Assembly: GCF_000600975.2 (NCBI RefSeq)
Contig: NZ_KK088650.1
Span: 620,001-684,000, forward strand
Reading direction: 5' to 3'
DNA: 64,000 nt
Origin: Limimaricola hongkongensis DSM 17492
Lineage (GTDB): Bacteria > Pseudomonadota > Alphaproteobacteria > Rhodobacterales > Rhodobacteraceae
A program made the position numbers and the translations under genes. Positions 16,819 through 26,704 of this stretch are shown in pieces. The notes under the pieces are model-generated. The model saw nothing but the letters and a program-made list of their open reading frames with translations, made no database searches and had not been told where the DNA came from. How positions within the stretch are numbered: position 1 is the first letter of the stretch; each line of letters begins with the position of its first letter.

Positions 16819-18116
16819 TTCGACATCAGCTCGGGCAGCACCGTGACGATGCCCGGAAAGATGCTGATCAGCGCCACGCCCAGGAGCAGCAGCAGGAAGA
16901 ACGGAAAGGCCGCCATCGCGATCTTGAGGATGTCGAACTTGGTCATCGACTGGATCACGAAGAGGTTGAAGCCGACCGGCGGGGTGATCTGGCTCATCTC
17001 CACCACGATCACGAGGTAGATGCCGAACCACAGCGGGTCGATGCCCACGGCCGAGATCATCGGCATGATGATCGAGGTGGTCAGCACCACCACCGAGATT
17101 CCGTCGAGAAAGCAGCCCAGCACGATGAAGAACAGCGTCAGCGCGACCAGGAGCGCGGTGACCGACAGCCCCATCCCGCCGATCCATTCGGCGAGGTTGC
17201 GCGGCAGCCCGGTAAAGCCCATCGCCACCGACAGATAGGCCGCGCCCAGCAGGATAAAGGCGATCATGCACGAGGTGCGGGTGGCCGACATCAGCGCCTC
17301 GCCGAACAGCTTGATGCTGAACGACCCCGACGCCCAGGCGAGGATCACCGACAGCACCACGCCGAGCGCCGCGGCGTCGGTGGGCGAGGCGAGACCGGTG
17401 TAGATCGAGCCGATCACGCCGATGATCAGGAGCGCCACCGGGATCAGGTTCTTCGAGGCGGAGAGCTTTTCGCGAAAGCTGAACTGGCGCACCTCTTCGG
17501 GGATCAGGTCGGGGTTCATCCAGGCGCGCAGCCCGACATAGCCCGCGAAAAGCGAGATCAGCATCAGCCCGGGCAGGATGCCGGCGATGAACAGCCGCCC
17601 GATCGACTGCTCGGTCGCCACGCCGTAGACGATCAGGATGATCGAGGGCGGGATCAGAAGGCCCAGCGTCGCCGACCCCGCCAGCGTGCCGATGATCAGG
17701 CTCTCGGGGTAGCCGCGCTTGGTCAGCTCGGGTACCGACATCCGGCCGATCGTCGCGGCCGTGGCGGCCGAGGAGCCCGACACGGCGGCGAAGATCGCGC
17801 AGCCGAAGACGTTGACATGCAGCAATCGCCCCGGCGCGCGGGTGAGCCACGGCGCGAGCCCCGAGAACATGTCCTGTGACAGCCGCGATCGCAGCAGGAT
17901 CTCGCCCATCAGGATGAACAGCGGCAGCGCGGTCAGCGCCCAGCTGTGCGAATGCCCCCAGAATGTCGTGGCCAGCACCAGCCCCGAGGGCGCGTTGGAA
18001 AAGGCGGTCATCGCCACGAAGGCGACGGCGCCGAGCGAAATGGCGACCCACAGCCCCGCGCCGAGGCACAACAGCATGACGCCGAGCAGGACCAGGGCGA
18101 TCAACGGATCAGACAT
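16815..18116 (-). CDS. TRAP transporter large permease (DctM)
   Basis: 433 residues and about 12 membrane helices, a standard DctM length. Family motifs: ALTALPLFILMGEILLRS, SGSSAATAATIGRMSVPE (about 112-129), GLLIPPSIILIVYGVATEQSIGRLF and EMSQITPPVGFNLFVIQ near the end. It forms the ion-coupled channel with the small permease, whose stop lies 1 nt upstream of this start. The binding protein and a divergent hydantoinase complete the cluster. Confidence 0.94.
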   Translation of the reverse strand: MSDPLIALVLLGVMLLCLGAGLWVAISLGAVAFVAMTAFSNAPSGLVLATTFWGHSHSWALTALPLFILMGEILLRSRLSQDMFSGLAPWLTRAPGRLLHVNVFGCAIFAAVSGSSAATAATIGRMSVPELTKRGYPESLIIGTLAGSATLGLLIPPSIILIVYGVATEQSIGRLFIAGILPGLMLISLFAGYVGLRAWMNPDLIPEEVRQFSFREKLSASKNLIPVALLIIGVIGSIYTGLASPTDAAALGVVLSVILAWASGSFSIKLFGEALMSATRTSCMIAFILLGAAYLSVAMGFTGLPRNLAEWIGGMGLSVTALLVALTLFFIVLGCFLDGISVVVLTTSIIMPMISAVGIDPLWFGIYLVIVVEMSQITPPVGFNLFVIQSMTKFDILKIAMAAFPFFLLLLLGVALISIFPGIVTVLPELMSN

Positions 18117-18117
18117 G

Positions 18118-18642
18118 TCACACCTCGTCCGGGCTGTTCAGGGTCGGTTTGCGCAGCCGGAAGAGATCGGCGAGCGTGTGCAAGAGCGCCACCAGCAGCA
18201 GCGCGAGCCCCACGGCCATCACGCTTTGCGGCACCCAAAGCGGCACCGGCACGATGCCGCTCGACACGTCGCCGTAATGAAAGCTCTCCAGCACCAGCGC
18301 CACGCCGTACCACAGCGCCAGCCCGACAAAGGCGGCCCCCGCCACCAGCGCGGCGGCCTCGGCCAGAAGCGTGCCGCCTTGCGGCAGGCGCTGCACGAAA
18401 AGGTTGACCCGCACATGCCCGCCCGAGCGCAGCGTGTAAGCCATCGCCAGAAAGGTCGACGAGGCAAGCATGAAGCCCGCGAAATCCGCATAGGAGGGGA
18501 TCGTCGATGGCAGCAGGCCGGGGCTCAGCCGCCCGATCGCGTTGAGCACGATCTGCAGGCTGACCAGCAGGCAGATCGCGAGGATCAGCAATGCGCTGAC
18601 CAGCCCCGCGGCCTTGTAAATTCTGTCGAGTAGGTTGTTCAT
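18118..18642 (-). CDS. TRAP transporter small permease (DctQ)
   Basis: 174 residues from ATG 18642, chosen because GGGAGG lies just upstream; an in-frame ATG 10 codons earlier has a weaker context. Four membrane helices are visible, and the TRAP small-subunit pattern FLAMAYTLRSGGHVRVNLF is at about 83-101. It pairs with the DctM that follows 1 nt later and with the binding protein 77 nt upstream. Confidence 0.9.
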   Translation of the reverse strand: MNNLLDRIYKAAGLVSALLILAICLLVSLQIVLNAIGRLSPGLLPSTIPSYADFAGFMLASSTFLAMAYTLRSGGHVRVNLFVQRLPQGGTLLAEAAALVAGAAFVGLALWYGVALVLESFHYGDVSSGIVPVPLWVPQSVMAVGLALLLVALLHTLADLFRLRKPTLNSPDEV

Positions 18643-18719
18643 GTCGGACGCCTCCCCTGTCCTGATGAGCATACGAAGCGACCGGCGGCGCGCCGCGCCG
18701 CCGATCCGAGCCGGAAAAC

Positions 18720-19679
18720 TCAGTTCTCGTAGGCTGACATGACGCTCAGCGCGGCGTCGGAGGCGTCGGCCTTCCAGCTTTCGAGCATCTCGCTGCCGAT
18801 GCCTTTCAGCCCGTCGAGCAGCGCGGCGCTGGGCTCGTAGACGGTGATGCCGTTTTCGGCCAGGGCGGCGGTCTGCTGCTCGGCCTCGGTGGCCGACATC
18901 TCCCAGCCGCGGGTCTCGGCGGTGGCGGCGGCGGCCAGAACGGCCTCCTGCGTCGCCTCGTCGAGCCGGTCGAAGACGCGCTGGTTCACCACCACGATGT
19001 TCTTGGGGATCCAGGCGTTGATCGGGCTGTAATGCGACACGAAATCCCAGGCGGTGGAGTTCACGCCGGTGGAGGGCGAGGTGATCATCGCCTCGACCTG
19101 CCCGGTCGAGAAAGCCTGCGGGATGTCGGAGGCCTCGACCTGCACCGGCGCGGCACCGGCCTTGGCCGTGAACTCCTCGAGCACGGCGTTGTAGGCGCGG
19201 AAGCGCAGGCCGTTGAGATCCTCGACCGTCTCGATTTCGCCGTTGGTATAGAGCCCCTGCGCCGGCCATGCGACGGAGAAGAGCGGCATGAGACCCTGCT
19301 CGGCCAGAAGCTCGGCGATCACCGGCTTCTGCGCCGCCCACAGCGCCTGCGCCTCTTCGTAGGAGGTGGCGAGGAAGGGCTGGCTGTCGAGCCCGTAGGC
19401 CAGATCCTCGTTCGAGAGCTGCGACAGGAAGAACTCGCCGATCGGCACCTGCCGCGAGCGCACGGCGTTCTTGATCTCGGCATGCGGGATCAAGGATCCG
19501 GCGGAATGGATCGTGATGTCGAGCCCGCCATCGGTGGCGGCGCGGACGTCGTCGGCGAACTGCATGATGTTCTGGGTGTGGAAGGTGCTGTCGCCGTAAG
19601 GCGTCGGCATGTCCCAGTTCTGGGCCGAGGCGGCGCCGGCGATGGTCATCGCGGCAAGGAAACCGAATGCGTGCTTCAT
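18720..19679 (-). CDS. TRAP transporter solute-binding protein (DctP)
   Basis: 319 residues with a signal peptide (MKHAFGFLAAMTIAGAASAQ). DctP features: FADDVRAATDGGLDITIHSAGSLIP, LNGLRFRAYNAVLEEF and DIPQAFSTGQVEAMITSPST (about 170-190), which contribute to carboxylate binding. First gene of a minus-strand dctPQM operon. Its promoter lies in a 117-nt gap shared with the divergent hydantoinase, whose substrate it may import. Confidence 0.93.
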   Translation of the reverse strand: MKHAFGFLAAMTIAGAASAQNWDMPTPYGDSTFHTQNIMQFADDVRAATDGGLDITIHSAGSLIPHAEIKNAVRSRQVPIGEFFLSQLSNEDLAYGLDSQPFLATSYEEAQALWAAQKPVIAELLAEQGLMPLFSVAWPAQGLYTNGEIETVEDLNGLRFRAYNAVLEEFTAKAGAAPVQVEASDIPQAFSTGQVEAMITSPSTGVNSTAWDFVSHYSPINAWIPKNIVVVNQRVFDRLDEATQEAVLAAAATAETRGWEMSATEAEQQTAALAENGITVYEPSAALLDGLKGIGSEMLESWKADASDAALSVMSAYEN

Positions 19680-19724
19680 GGTCTTCTCCCTGTTGGTCTG
19701 GCCGCCGAATCTCGACGATCACAT

Positions 19725-19747
19725 AACGTTGACAATTTGTCAGCGTT
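19725..19747. promoter_or_regulatory. near-perfect 23-bp inverted repeat, probable operator
   Basis: The arms AACGTTGACA (19725-19734) and TGTCAGCGTT (19738-19747) match at 9 of 10 positions around the 3-nt spacer ATT. The core is TGACA-N3-TGTCA. It sits in the divergent gap between dctP and the hydantoinase gene and could control both directions. The MarR-like regulator at 16309 is the nearest candidate. TTGACA inside the left arm could also be a -35 element. Confidence 0.65.
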
Positions 19748-19796
19748 CTGCTCATAAAGCAACACTTATTGGAATCGGAGGGGGCGCGGCGCAATT

Positions 19797-22700
19797 ATGG
19801 CACAGAAAGCTTGGCAGTTCTGGGTGGACCGTGGTGGCACGTTCACGGACATCGTCGCGAAACGACCTGACGGGAGCCTGAAGACCCACAAGCTCCTGTC
19901 CGAGAATCCCGAGGTCTACCCCGATGCCGCCGTGCACGGGATCCGCGAAATCCTCGGTCTGGCATCCGGTGACGCGATCGCGCCGGGCACGATTTCGGCG
20001 GTGAAGATGGGCACCACCGTGGCGACCAACGCGCTTTTGGAGCGCAAGGGCGAGCGCACGGTGCTGTTCATCACCAAGGGGCTGAAGGATCTTCTGCGGA
20101 TCGGCTACCAGAACCGCCCGCGGCTGTTCGATCTCAACATCCAACTGCCCGAGCTGCTTTATGACGATGTGATCGAGGTCGAGGAGCGGCTCGACGCGGA
20201 TGGCCGCGTCGTCACCGCGCTCGACGAGGCGCAGGCCCGCGCGGCGCTCAAACGCGCCCACGAGGCGGGCTTTCGTTCCATCGCCATCGCGTTGATGCAC
20301 AGCTACCGCTTCCCCGATCACGAAACCCGGCTGGGCGAAATGGCGCGCGAGGCGGGCTTTGGCCAAGTCTCGCTCAGCCACGAGGCCAGCCCGCTGATCA
20401 AGCTGGTGGGCCGCGGTGACACGGCGGTGGTCGACGCCTATCTCTCGCCGATCCTGCGCCGCTACGTCGACCAGGTGGCAAGCGCGCTCGACGCGGCACG
20501 CGGCGGCTGCGAGCGGCTGATGTTCATGCAATCCAATGGCGGTCTCACCGATGCCTCGCTGTTTCATGGCCGCGACGCGATCCTGTCGGGCCCGGCGGGC
20601 GGCGTGGTCGGCATGGTGCGCACGGCGGCCGATCTCGGGCTCGACCGGCTGATCGGCTTCGACATGGGCGGCACCTCGACCGATGTGTGCCACTATGCCG
20701 GTGAATACGAACGCTCCTTCGAGACCGAGGTGGCGGGGGTGCGGATGCGCGCGCCGATGATGTCGATCCACACGGTCGCGGCGGGCGGCGGCTCGATCCT
20801 GAGCTACCGCGACGGGCGGATGCAGGTCGGCCCCGAAAGCGCGGGCGCCAATCCCGGACCCGCCGCCTATCGGCGCGGCGGCCCGCTCACCGTGACAGAC
20901 TGCAACGTGCTTCTGGGCAAGCTGCAGCCCGACCATTTCCCCGCCGTGTTCGGCCCCGAGGCCAACGAGCCGCTCGACGTCGACGCGGTGCGCGCGAAAT
21001 TCGCGGCGCTGGCCGCCGAGATCGGCGGCGACCGCTCGGTCGAGGAGGTCGCCGAAGGCTTCCTGCGGATCGCGGTGGAAAACATGGCCAACGCGATCAA
21101 GAAGATCTCCGTGCAGCGCGGCTATGACGTGACCAAGTACACGATGAACTGCTTTGGCGGCGCGGGCGGGCAGCATGCCTGCCTCGTGGCCGACGCGCTG
21201 GGCATGGAAAGCATCTTCATCCACCCCTTCGCGGGCGTCTTGTCGGCCTTTGGCATGGGGCTGGCCGACATCCGCGCGATGCGCGAGCATCAGGCGGGCT
21301 GCGATCTCGCCGATCCCGACGCCGCCCGCCTGCTTGATGGGCTGAAGGCCGAGGCCGTGGCCGAGGTGTCGGGGCAGGGCGTGGCCGAGGCCGATATCGA
21401 TGTCGCCGTGATCGCGCATATTCGCCCGCGCGGCGCGCAGCAGAGCCTCGAAGTGCCTTACGACGCGGCAGAGGAGATGACCCGCGCCTTCGTCGCCGCG
21501 CACAAGGAGCGCTTCGGCTTCGCGCCCGAGACCGGCGACCTGATCCTCGACGTGCTCGTGGTCGAGGCGATCGGCCGCACCGGCGAGGCGGTGAGCCTGC
21601 CCGATCCCGACGGGCAGGACCGCGCGGATGCGACCGTGCGGCTCCATGCGGGCGGTGACTGGCGCGACGTGCCGCTGGTCGACCGCACCCGGCTCGCGAT
21701 CGGCCAGATCGTCACCGGCCCCGCGATCCTGACCGAGCCCACCGGCACCAACATGGTCGAGGCCGGCTGGCAGGCCGAGTGCAAGCCCGGCGGCAACCTG
21801 CTCCTGACCCGCGTCGAGGCGCTGGAGCGGGCCGAGGCGATCGGCACGCAGGTCGACCCGGTGATGCTCGAGGTGTTCAACAACCTGTTCATGTCGATCG
21901 CCGAGCAGATGGGTGCGACGCTCGCCAACACCGCCTATTCGGTCAACATCAAGGAGCGCTACGACTTTTCCTGCGCGATCTTCGACCAGAACGGCGACCT
22001 GGTGGCCAACGCGCCGCATGTGCCGGTGCATCTGGGCTCGATGTCCGAAAGCGTGCGGACCGTGCTGCGCGAGAATGCCGGGAAAATCCGCCCCGGCGAC
22101 GTGTTCATGACCAACAACCCGTTCAACGGCGGCACGCATCTGCCGGACGTGACGGTGATCACCCCGGTCTTCGACGTGGCGGGCGAGCGCATCGTCTACA
22201 CCGTCGCCTCGCGCGGGCACCACGCCGATATCGGCGGCAAGACGCCCGGCTCCGCCCCGCCCGACAGCCGCAGCATCGAGGAGGAGGGCGTCGTGATCGA
22301 CAACTTCCTGCTGGTGGAGCAAGGGGCCTTGCGCGACGCGCAGGCGCGCGCGCTGCTCGGCTCGGGGAGGTACCCGTGCCGCAACATCGAGCAGAACATG
22401 GCCGATCTCGCAGCCCAGATCGCCGCCAACGAAACCGGCGCGACCGAGCTGCGCAAGATCACCGCGCAGTTCGGGCTCGACGCGGTTCACGCCTATATGG
22501 GCCATGTGCAGGACAATGCCGAGGAAAGCGTGCGCCGCGTGCTCGACGTGCTGCATGACTGCGCCTTCAGCTACCCGCTCGACAGCGGCGCGCATATCGA
22601 TGTCGCGATCACCGTCGATCGCGCGGCGCGCAGCGCCCGTGTCGATTTCACCGGCACCTCCGCGCAGAGCGAGTTCAACTACAACGCCCCGCTCGCGATC

Positions 22701-23381
22701 TGCCGGGCGGTCGTGCTCTATGTCTTCCGCACGCTGGTGGGCAGCGACATCCCGATGAACGAGGGCTGCATGAAGCCCCTGGAGCTGATCGTGCCCGAAG
22801 GCAGCATGATCAACCCGCGCGCGCCGGCGGCGGTGATCTCGGGCAACACCGAGGTCAGCCAGTCGATCGCGGACGCGCTTTACGGCGCGCTGGGCGTGAT
22901 CGCGGGCAGCCAGGGGACGATGAACAACTTCGTCTATGGCAACGACACGCATCAGAACTACGAAACCATCTGCGGCGGCACCGGGGCGGGGCCGGATTTC
23001 GACGGGGCGAGTGCCGTGCACAGCCACATGACGAACACCCGCATGACCGACCCCGAGGTGCTGGAGTCGCGTTTCCCGGTCCGGGTGGACGAGTTTTCGA
23101 TCCGCGTGGGGTCCGGCGGCGCGGGGGCGCATCGCGGCGGCGACGGCATCGTGCGGCGGCTGCGCTTCGAGGAGGCGATGACCGTGACGACGCTGTCCTC
23201 GCACCGCCGGATTGCGCCGCATGGCGCCGCGGGCGGGGCGCCCGGCGCGACCGGCGAAAACAGCGTCGAGCGGGCCGATGGCCGCGTCGAGGCGCTGGGT
23301 GGCAATGACGAGGTGCAGCTCGAACCCGGCGACGTCTTCGTGATGAAGACGCCCGGCGGCGGCGGCTTCGGCGCGTTCTGA
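19797..23381 (+). CDS. fused hydantoinase A/B (5-oxoprolinase family)
   Basis: 1194 residues. The N-terminal half (about 1-675) is a HyuA/oxoprolinase A ATPase-like domain with VDRGGTFTDIV (10-20), MGTTVATNALLERKGERT, GFDMGGTSTDVCHY and CFGGAGGQHACLVAD. The C-terminal half (about 685-1194) is HyuB-like, with GATLANTAYSVNIKERYDFSCAIFD, DVFMTNNPFNGGTHLPD and GGGGFGAF at the end. Such fusions cleave 5-oxoproline or hydantoins with ATP. The divergent dctPQM operon suggests uptake of the substrate through that TRAP system. It ends with a strong intrinsic terminator. Confidence 0.92.
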   Translation: MAQKAWQFWVDRGGTFTDIVAKRPDGSLKTHKLLSENPEVYPDAAVHGIREILGLASGDAIAPGTISAVKMGTTVATNALLERKGERTVLFITKGLKDLLRIGYQNRPRLFDLNIQLPELLYDDVIEVEERLDADGRVVTALDEAQARAALKRAHEAGFRSIAIALMHSYRFPDHETRLGEMAREAGFGQVSLSHEASPLIKLVGRGDTAVVDAYLSPILRRYVDQVASALDAARGGCERLMFMQSNGGLTDASLFHGRDAILSGPAGGVVGMVRTAADLGLDRLIGFDMGGTSTDVCHYAGEYERSFETEVAGVRMRAPMMSIHTVAAGGGSILSYRDGRMQVGPESAGANPGPAAYRRGGPLTVTDCNVLLGKLQPDHFPAVFGPEANEPLDVDAVRAKFAALAAEIGGDRSVEEVAEGFLRIAVENMANAIKKISVQRGYDVTKYTMNCFGGAGGQHACLVADALGMESIFIHPFAGVLSAFGMGLADIRAMREHQAGCDLADPDAARLLDGLKAEAVAEVSGQGVAEADIDVAVIAHIRPRGAQQSLEVPYDAAEEMTRAFVAAHKERFGFAPETGDLILDVLVVEAIGRTGEAVSLPDPDGQDRADATVRLHAGGDWRDVPLVDRTRLAIGQIVTGPAILTEPTGTNMVEAGWQAECKPGGNLLLTRVEALERAEAIGTQVDPVMLEVFNNLFMSIAEQMGATLANTAYSVNIKERYDFSCAIFDQNGDLVANAPHVPVHLGSMSESVRTVLRENAGKIRPGDVFMTNNPFNGGTHLPDVTVITPVFDVAGERIVYTVASRGHHADIGGKTPGSAPPDSRSIEEEGVVIDNFLLVEQGALRDAQARALLGSGRYPCRNIEQNMADLAAQIAANETGATELRKITAQFGLDAVHAYMGHVQDNAEESVRRVLDVLHDCAFSYPLDSGAHIDVAITVDRAARSARVDFTGTSAQSEFNYNAPLAICRAVVLYVFRTLVGSDIPMNEGCMKPLELIVPEGSMINPRAPAAVISGNTEVSQSIADALYGALGVIAGSQGTMNNFVYGNDTHQNYETICGGTGAGPDFDGASAVHSHMTNTRMTDPEVLESRFPVRVDEFSIRVGSGGAGAHRGGDGIVRRLRFEEAMTVTTLSSHRRIAPHGAAGGAPGATGENSVERADGRVEALGGNDEVQLEPGDVFVMKTPGGGGFGAF

Positions 23382-23405
23382 GGCGCGGCCCCTTCACGGC
23401 ACCCG

Positions 23406-23436
23406 AAAGCCCGGCGCCCCGCGCGCCGGGCTTTTT
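23406..23436 (+). terminator. intrinsic terminator of the hydantoinase gene
   Basis: A 12-bp stem (AAAGCCCGGCGC 23406-23417 with GCGCCGGGCTTT 23423-23434), with its U-run at 23432-23436, 25 nt after the stop codon. Confidence 0.85.
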
Positions 23437-23462
23437 CGTCTTCGACGGGCCTTGACGAAAAA

Positions 23463-23491
23463 CCCGCCGGTCGGTGTGACCGACCGGCGGG
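23463..23491 (-). terminator. intrinsic terminator of the AGCS symporter gene
   Basis: A perfect 13-bp stem (CCCGCCGGTCGGT 23463-23475, ACCGACCGGCGGG 23479-23491) with a 3-nt loop. On the minus strand it is followed by TTTTT. It ends the symporter operon 37 nt beyond its stop and lies back to back with the hydantoinase terminator. Confidence 0.82.
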
Positions 23492-23528
23492 AAAGAGGGG
23501 CCGAAAAGAGCCCGGACAGGGGGCGGGT

Positions 23529-25073
23529 TCAGTTCTTGTAGGCCACGATCTCGCCGGTGCGCAGCCGCTTGCCATAGGAGCCGAGCTCGCGGCGCACGAT
23601 CTTCATCAGGAAGTACAGGCCAAGGATGTTGACCACCGCCATGGCGAAGATCGCGGCATCGGAGAAATCGATCACCGGGCCGAGATTGGCCGCCGCGCCG
23701 ATCACCACGAAGACGCAGAAGATCAGCTTGAACACCAGCTCCTTGGTCCGGCCCTCGCCGAACAGGTAGGTCCAGGCCTTCAGCCCGTAATAGGACCAGC
23801 TGATCATGGTCGAGAAGGCGAACAGCACCACCGCCACCGCCAGCACGTAGGGGAACCAGCCGATGCCTTCGGCAAAGGCCGCCGAGGTCAGCGCCACGCC
23901 GGTGTTGCCGTCGACCGTGGCGATCGCCGTGCCCGCTTCGTCGAGCACGAAGCGCCCGGTCTGCGGGTCCATGATGAGCTGGCCCGAAATGGTGATGACA
24001 AGCGCGGTCATGGTGCAGATCACCACCGTGTCGATCAGCGGCTCCAGCAGCGACACGAAGCCCTCGGTGATCGGCTCCTTGGTCTTCACGGCCGAATGCG
24101 CGATCGCGGCGGAGCCGACGCCCGCCTCGTTCGAGAAGGCCGCCCGCTTGAAGCCCTGGATCAGCGCGCCGACGAGACCGCCCGCGACACCGAGCCCCGA
24201 AAAGGCGCCCTCGAAGATCTGGCCGAAGGCCCAGCCGATCTTGTCGTATTCGGCGATCAGGATGATCAGCGCGGCACCCACGTAGAGGATGCCCATGAAG
24301 GGCACGATCTTCTCGGTGACGCGGGCAATCGACTTGATGCCGCCGACGATCACCATGAAGACCACCGCCGCGAAGACCAGCCCGGTGATCCAGCCCGGGT
24401 AATCGCCGACGATGCCCGAGATCTGCGCATGCGCCTGGTTGGCCTGGAACATGTTGCCGCCGCCCAGCGCGCCGAGGATGCAGAAGATCGAGAACAGCAC
24501 CGCCAGCACGCCGCCGCCCGGCAGGCCGAGTTCACGAAACCCCTTGGACAGGTAATACATTGGCCCGCCCGAGACGGTGCCGTCCTCGTATTCGTTGCGG
24601 TATTTCACGCCCAATGTGCATTCGGTGAATTTCGACGCCATCCCCAGAAGACCCGCGAGGATCATCCAGAAGGTCGCGCCCGGCCCGCCGATGCCCACCG
24701 CCACCGCGACGCCCGCGATGTTGCCAAGCCCCACCGTGCCCGACAGCGCCGTGGCCAGCGCCTGGAAATGGCTCACCTCGCCCGCGTCGTCTGGGTCGGA
24801 ATAGTCGCCCTTCACCAGCCGGATCGCATGGCCGAAATAGCGAAACTGCACGAAGCCGAAATACAGGGTGAAGACGGTCGCCGCGACCACCAGCCACATC
24901 ACGATCCACGGGAAATCCGTGCCGTAGAGCGGCGCGAAGATGAAATTGACGAAGGGCCCCGTGGTCTGGGCGAAGATCTCGTTGACGCGCGCGTCGAGCG
25001 TGGAGCCCTCCTGTGCCGCCGCGGGTGCGGCGAGCAGCGCCGCGCCGAGCGCGGCCATCATGGTCCGGGTCAT
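23529..25073 (-). CDS. AGCS-family sodium:alanine/glycine symporter
   Basis: 514 residues from ATG 25073, preceded by GAGGAG. An apparent signal-like first helix ([16 protein letters not shown]) is followed by about 11 membrane helices. The AGCS signatures are [35 protein letters not shown] (about 98-132) and [23 protein letters not shown] (about 290-312). It takes up alanine or glycine with Na+. The Usp gene stops only 12 nt upstream, so the two form one operon with the Usp gene first. Confidence 0.93.
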   Translation of the reverse strand: MTRTMMAALGAALLAAPAAAQEGSTLDARVNEIFAQTTGPFVNFIFAPLYGTDFPWIVMWLVVAATVFTLYFGFVQFRYFGHAIRLVKGDYSDPDDAGEVSHFQALATALSGTVGLGNIAGVAVAVGIGGPGATFWMILAGLLGMASKFTECTLGVKYRNEYEDGTVSGGPMYYLSKGFRELGLPGGGVLAVLFSIFCILGALGGGNMFQANQAHAQISGIVGDYPGWITGLVFAAVVFMVIVGGIKSIARVTEKIVPFMGILYVGAALIILIAEYDKIGWAFGQIFEGAFSGLGVAGGLVGALIQGFKRAAFSNEAGVGSAAIAHSAVKTKEPITEGFVSLLEPLIDTVVICTMTALVITISGQLIMDPQTGRFVLDEAGTAIATVDGNTGVALTSAAFAEGIGWFPYVLAVAVVLFAFSTMISWSYYGLKAWTYLFGEGRTKELVFKLIFCVFVVIGAAANLGPVIDFSDAAIFAMAVVNILGLYFLMKIVRRELGSYGKRLRTGEIVAYKN

Positions 25074-25084
25074 GTCGCGGCTCC

Positions 25085-25522
25085 TCATTGCACCACCGTG
25101 ACCGGCAGGTCGGCCGCCTTCACGAGATTGAAGGTCGAGGAGCCGAAGATGCGGCTCGAAAAGCCCCCTTCGGAGGAGCGGGCCACGATGATCTGCGCGG
25201 CCTTCTGCTCCTTGGCGATGGCGTTGAGCGTGTCGGCGACGTCGCCGTGCCGGACCTTGCCGACGGCCTTGAGCCCCAGCCCCTCCAGCTTGTTTACCGC
25301 CGGGTCGATCACGCGGGACATGACGGTGCTGATTTCCTCTTCGCGGCGCTTGTGGCGCTGCGCGTTCTCCTCGGCGGTCTGGAACGAGAAGGGCGACCAT
25401 TCGATCACATAGGCGACCACGAGGTCGCAATCGCCGATGAGCCGGGCCTGCTTGATGGCAAAGTCGAGGGCGCGCTCCCCCGAGGCATGGCCGTCAAGAC
25501 CGACTACGAGCCGGGTTGTCAT
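25085..25522 (-). CDS. universal stress protein (UspA family)
   Basis: 145 residues, one UspA domain. N-terminal [22 protein letters not shown] (5-26) and C-terminal [34 protein letters not shown] with the G-x(n)-GSS ATP-binding region. It is the first gene of a two-gene operon with the AGCS symporter; other Usp genes next to transporters modulate transport, and that may apply here (inference). No FNR box is visible upstream of this copy. Confidence 0.88.
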   Translation of the reverse strand: MTTRLVVGLDGHASGERALDFAIKQARLIGDCDLVVAYVIEWSPFSFQTAEENAQRHKRREEEISTVMSRVIDPAVNKLEGLGLKAVGKVRHGDVADTLNAIAKEQKAAQIIVARSSEGGFSSRIFGSSTFNLVKAADLPVTVVQ

Positions 25523-25660
25523 AGAACCTCTCCTGTCATTCGCGGAGACGGCCTGTCACGCGGCCGCCGCCGGTGGTGTCGCTTGCGGGGCGCGGGGCCC
25601 CGTGCGTTCAGCATAGGAGGGCAGGGGCCGGGTGTCCTGTCTTTGTTTCCATACAATCCC

Positions 25661-26692
25661 CTATTGGCCCGCCGATGGGTGGCGGGCCGGGCCGTCGGTG
25701 CTGCGCCGCGCCTGCACCTCGGCCCCCAGATCGACGAGCGCCGGGCCGGGGTCGCGCGCGTCCAGCCGGGCGCGGATCATCTCGGCGGCGCGCGCGCCCA
25801 TCTCGAAGCGGTTGGTGCGCACCGAGGTGATCGGCGGCTCGGCGGCGCGCATCATCTCCAGGTCGTTGAAACCGCAGATGCCCAGGGCCCCCGGCACCGG
25901 CACGCCCATGCGCATCGCCTCGAACAGCGCGCCCATGGCAAGGTCGTCATTGTTGCAAAACACCGCGTCGGTGTCGGGCCGCCGGGTCAGCAGCGCGCGC
26001 AACAGCGCAGCGCCGCGCCCGACGCTCGACGGCTGGTCGGTGGTTTCGGCCCGGTCCGCGTCATACAGCCCCGCCGCCTCGGCCTCGGCGCGGAACCCCG
26101 CGAAGCGGCGCTGCGTGCGCGGGTCCATCCGCGCGCCCAGGAAACCGGGGCGACGGTAGCCGCGCGCGATCAGGTGCCGCGTCGCCGCCGCGGCCGCATC
26201 GTGATGCGAAAACCCGACCATCATGTCGACCGGGTCGGGCCCCGTCTCCATGACCTGCACCAGCGGGCACCCCGCCCGGTCGAGCAGGCGGCGCGCGGCG
26301 GGGGTCTGGTCGATGCCCGCCACGATCAGCCCGGCCGGACGCTGGCGCAAAAACACGCCGAGCAGGTTCTCCTCGGTCGATGGATCGTAGCGGGTGATGC
26401 CGTATTGCACGTCGAACCGGCTTTCGCCGAGACGGTCGTAGATGCCCGACAGCACGTCGGTGAACACCGCGTTGGTGGCCGAGGGGATCAGTACGCCGAT
26501 CACGTCCGAGCGCCCCGTCGCCAGCGCCCGCGCCGCCGGATCGGGGACATAGCCCAGATCGGCCACCGCCGCGTCGATCCGGGACCGGGTCTCGGGCTGT
26601 ACCGTGTCGGGCCGCCTGAGCGCCCGGCTCACCGTGATCGGCGACACGCCCGCCCGCGCCGCCACCTCCGCCAGTGTCACCCGTTTCGCCAT
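25661..26692 (-). CDS. LacI-family transcriptional regulator, probable gluconate repressor
   Basis: 343 residues from ATG 26692. The LacI helix-turn-helix is at the start (VTLAEVAARAGVSPITVSRALRRPDTV, 5-31), then the periplasmic-binding-protein-like effector domain (VIGVLIPSATNAVFTDVLSGIYDRL, CNNDDLAMGALFEAMRMG). It is divergent from a gluconokinase/TRAP operon, with two palindromes of LacI type in the gap. A GntR-like role, releasing on gluconate or a phosphorylated form, is likely. Confidence 0.9.
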   Translation of the reverse strand: MAKRVTLAEVAARAGVSPITVSRALRRPDTVQPETRSRIDAAVADLGYVPDPAARALATGRSDVIGVLIPSATNAVFTDVLSGIYDRLGESRFDVQYGITRYDPSTEENLLGVFLRQRPAGLIVAGIDQTPAARRLLDRAGCPLVQVMETGPDPVDMMVGFSHHDAAAAATRHLIARGYRRPGFLGARMDPRTQRRFAGFRAEAEAAGLYDADRAETTDQPSSVGRGAALLRALLTRRPDTDAVFCNNDDLAMGALFEAMRMGVPVPGALGICGFNDLEMMRAAEPPITSVRTNRFEMGARAAEMIRARLDARDPGPALVDLGAEVQARRSTDGPARHPSAGQ

Positions 26693-26704
26693 TCGCACTC
26701 CCCC

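Noticed and set aside
19752-23222. 1156-codon minus-strand frame opposite the hydantoinase
   Set aside because: No domain is recognisable; it is the antisense shadow of the clear HyuAB fusion.
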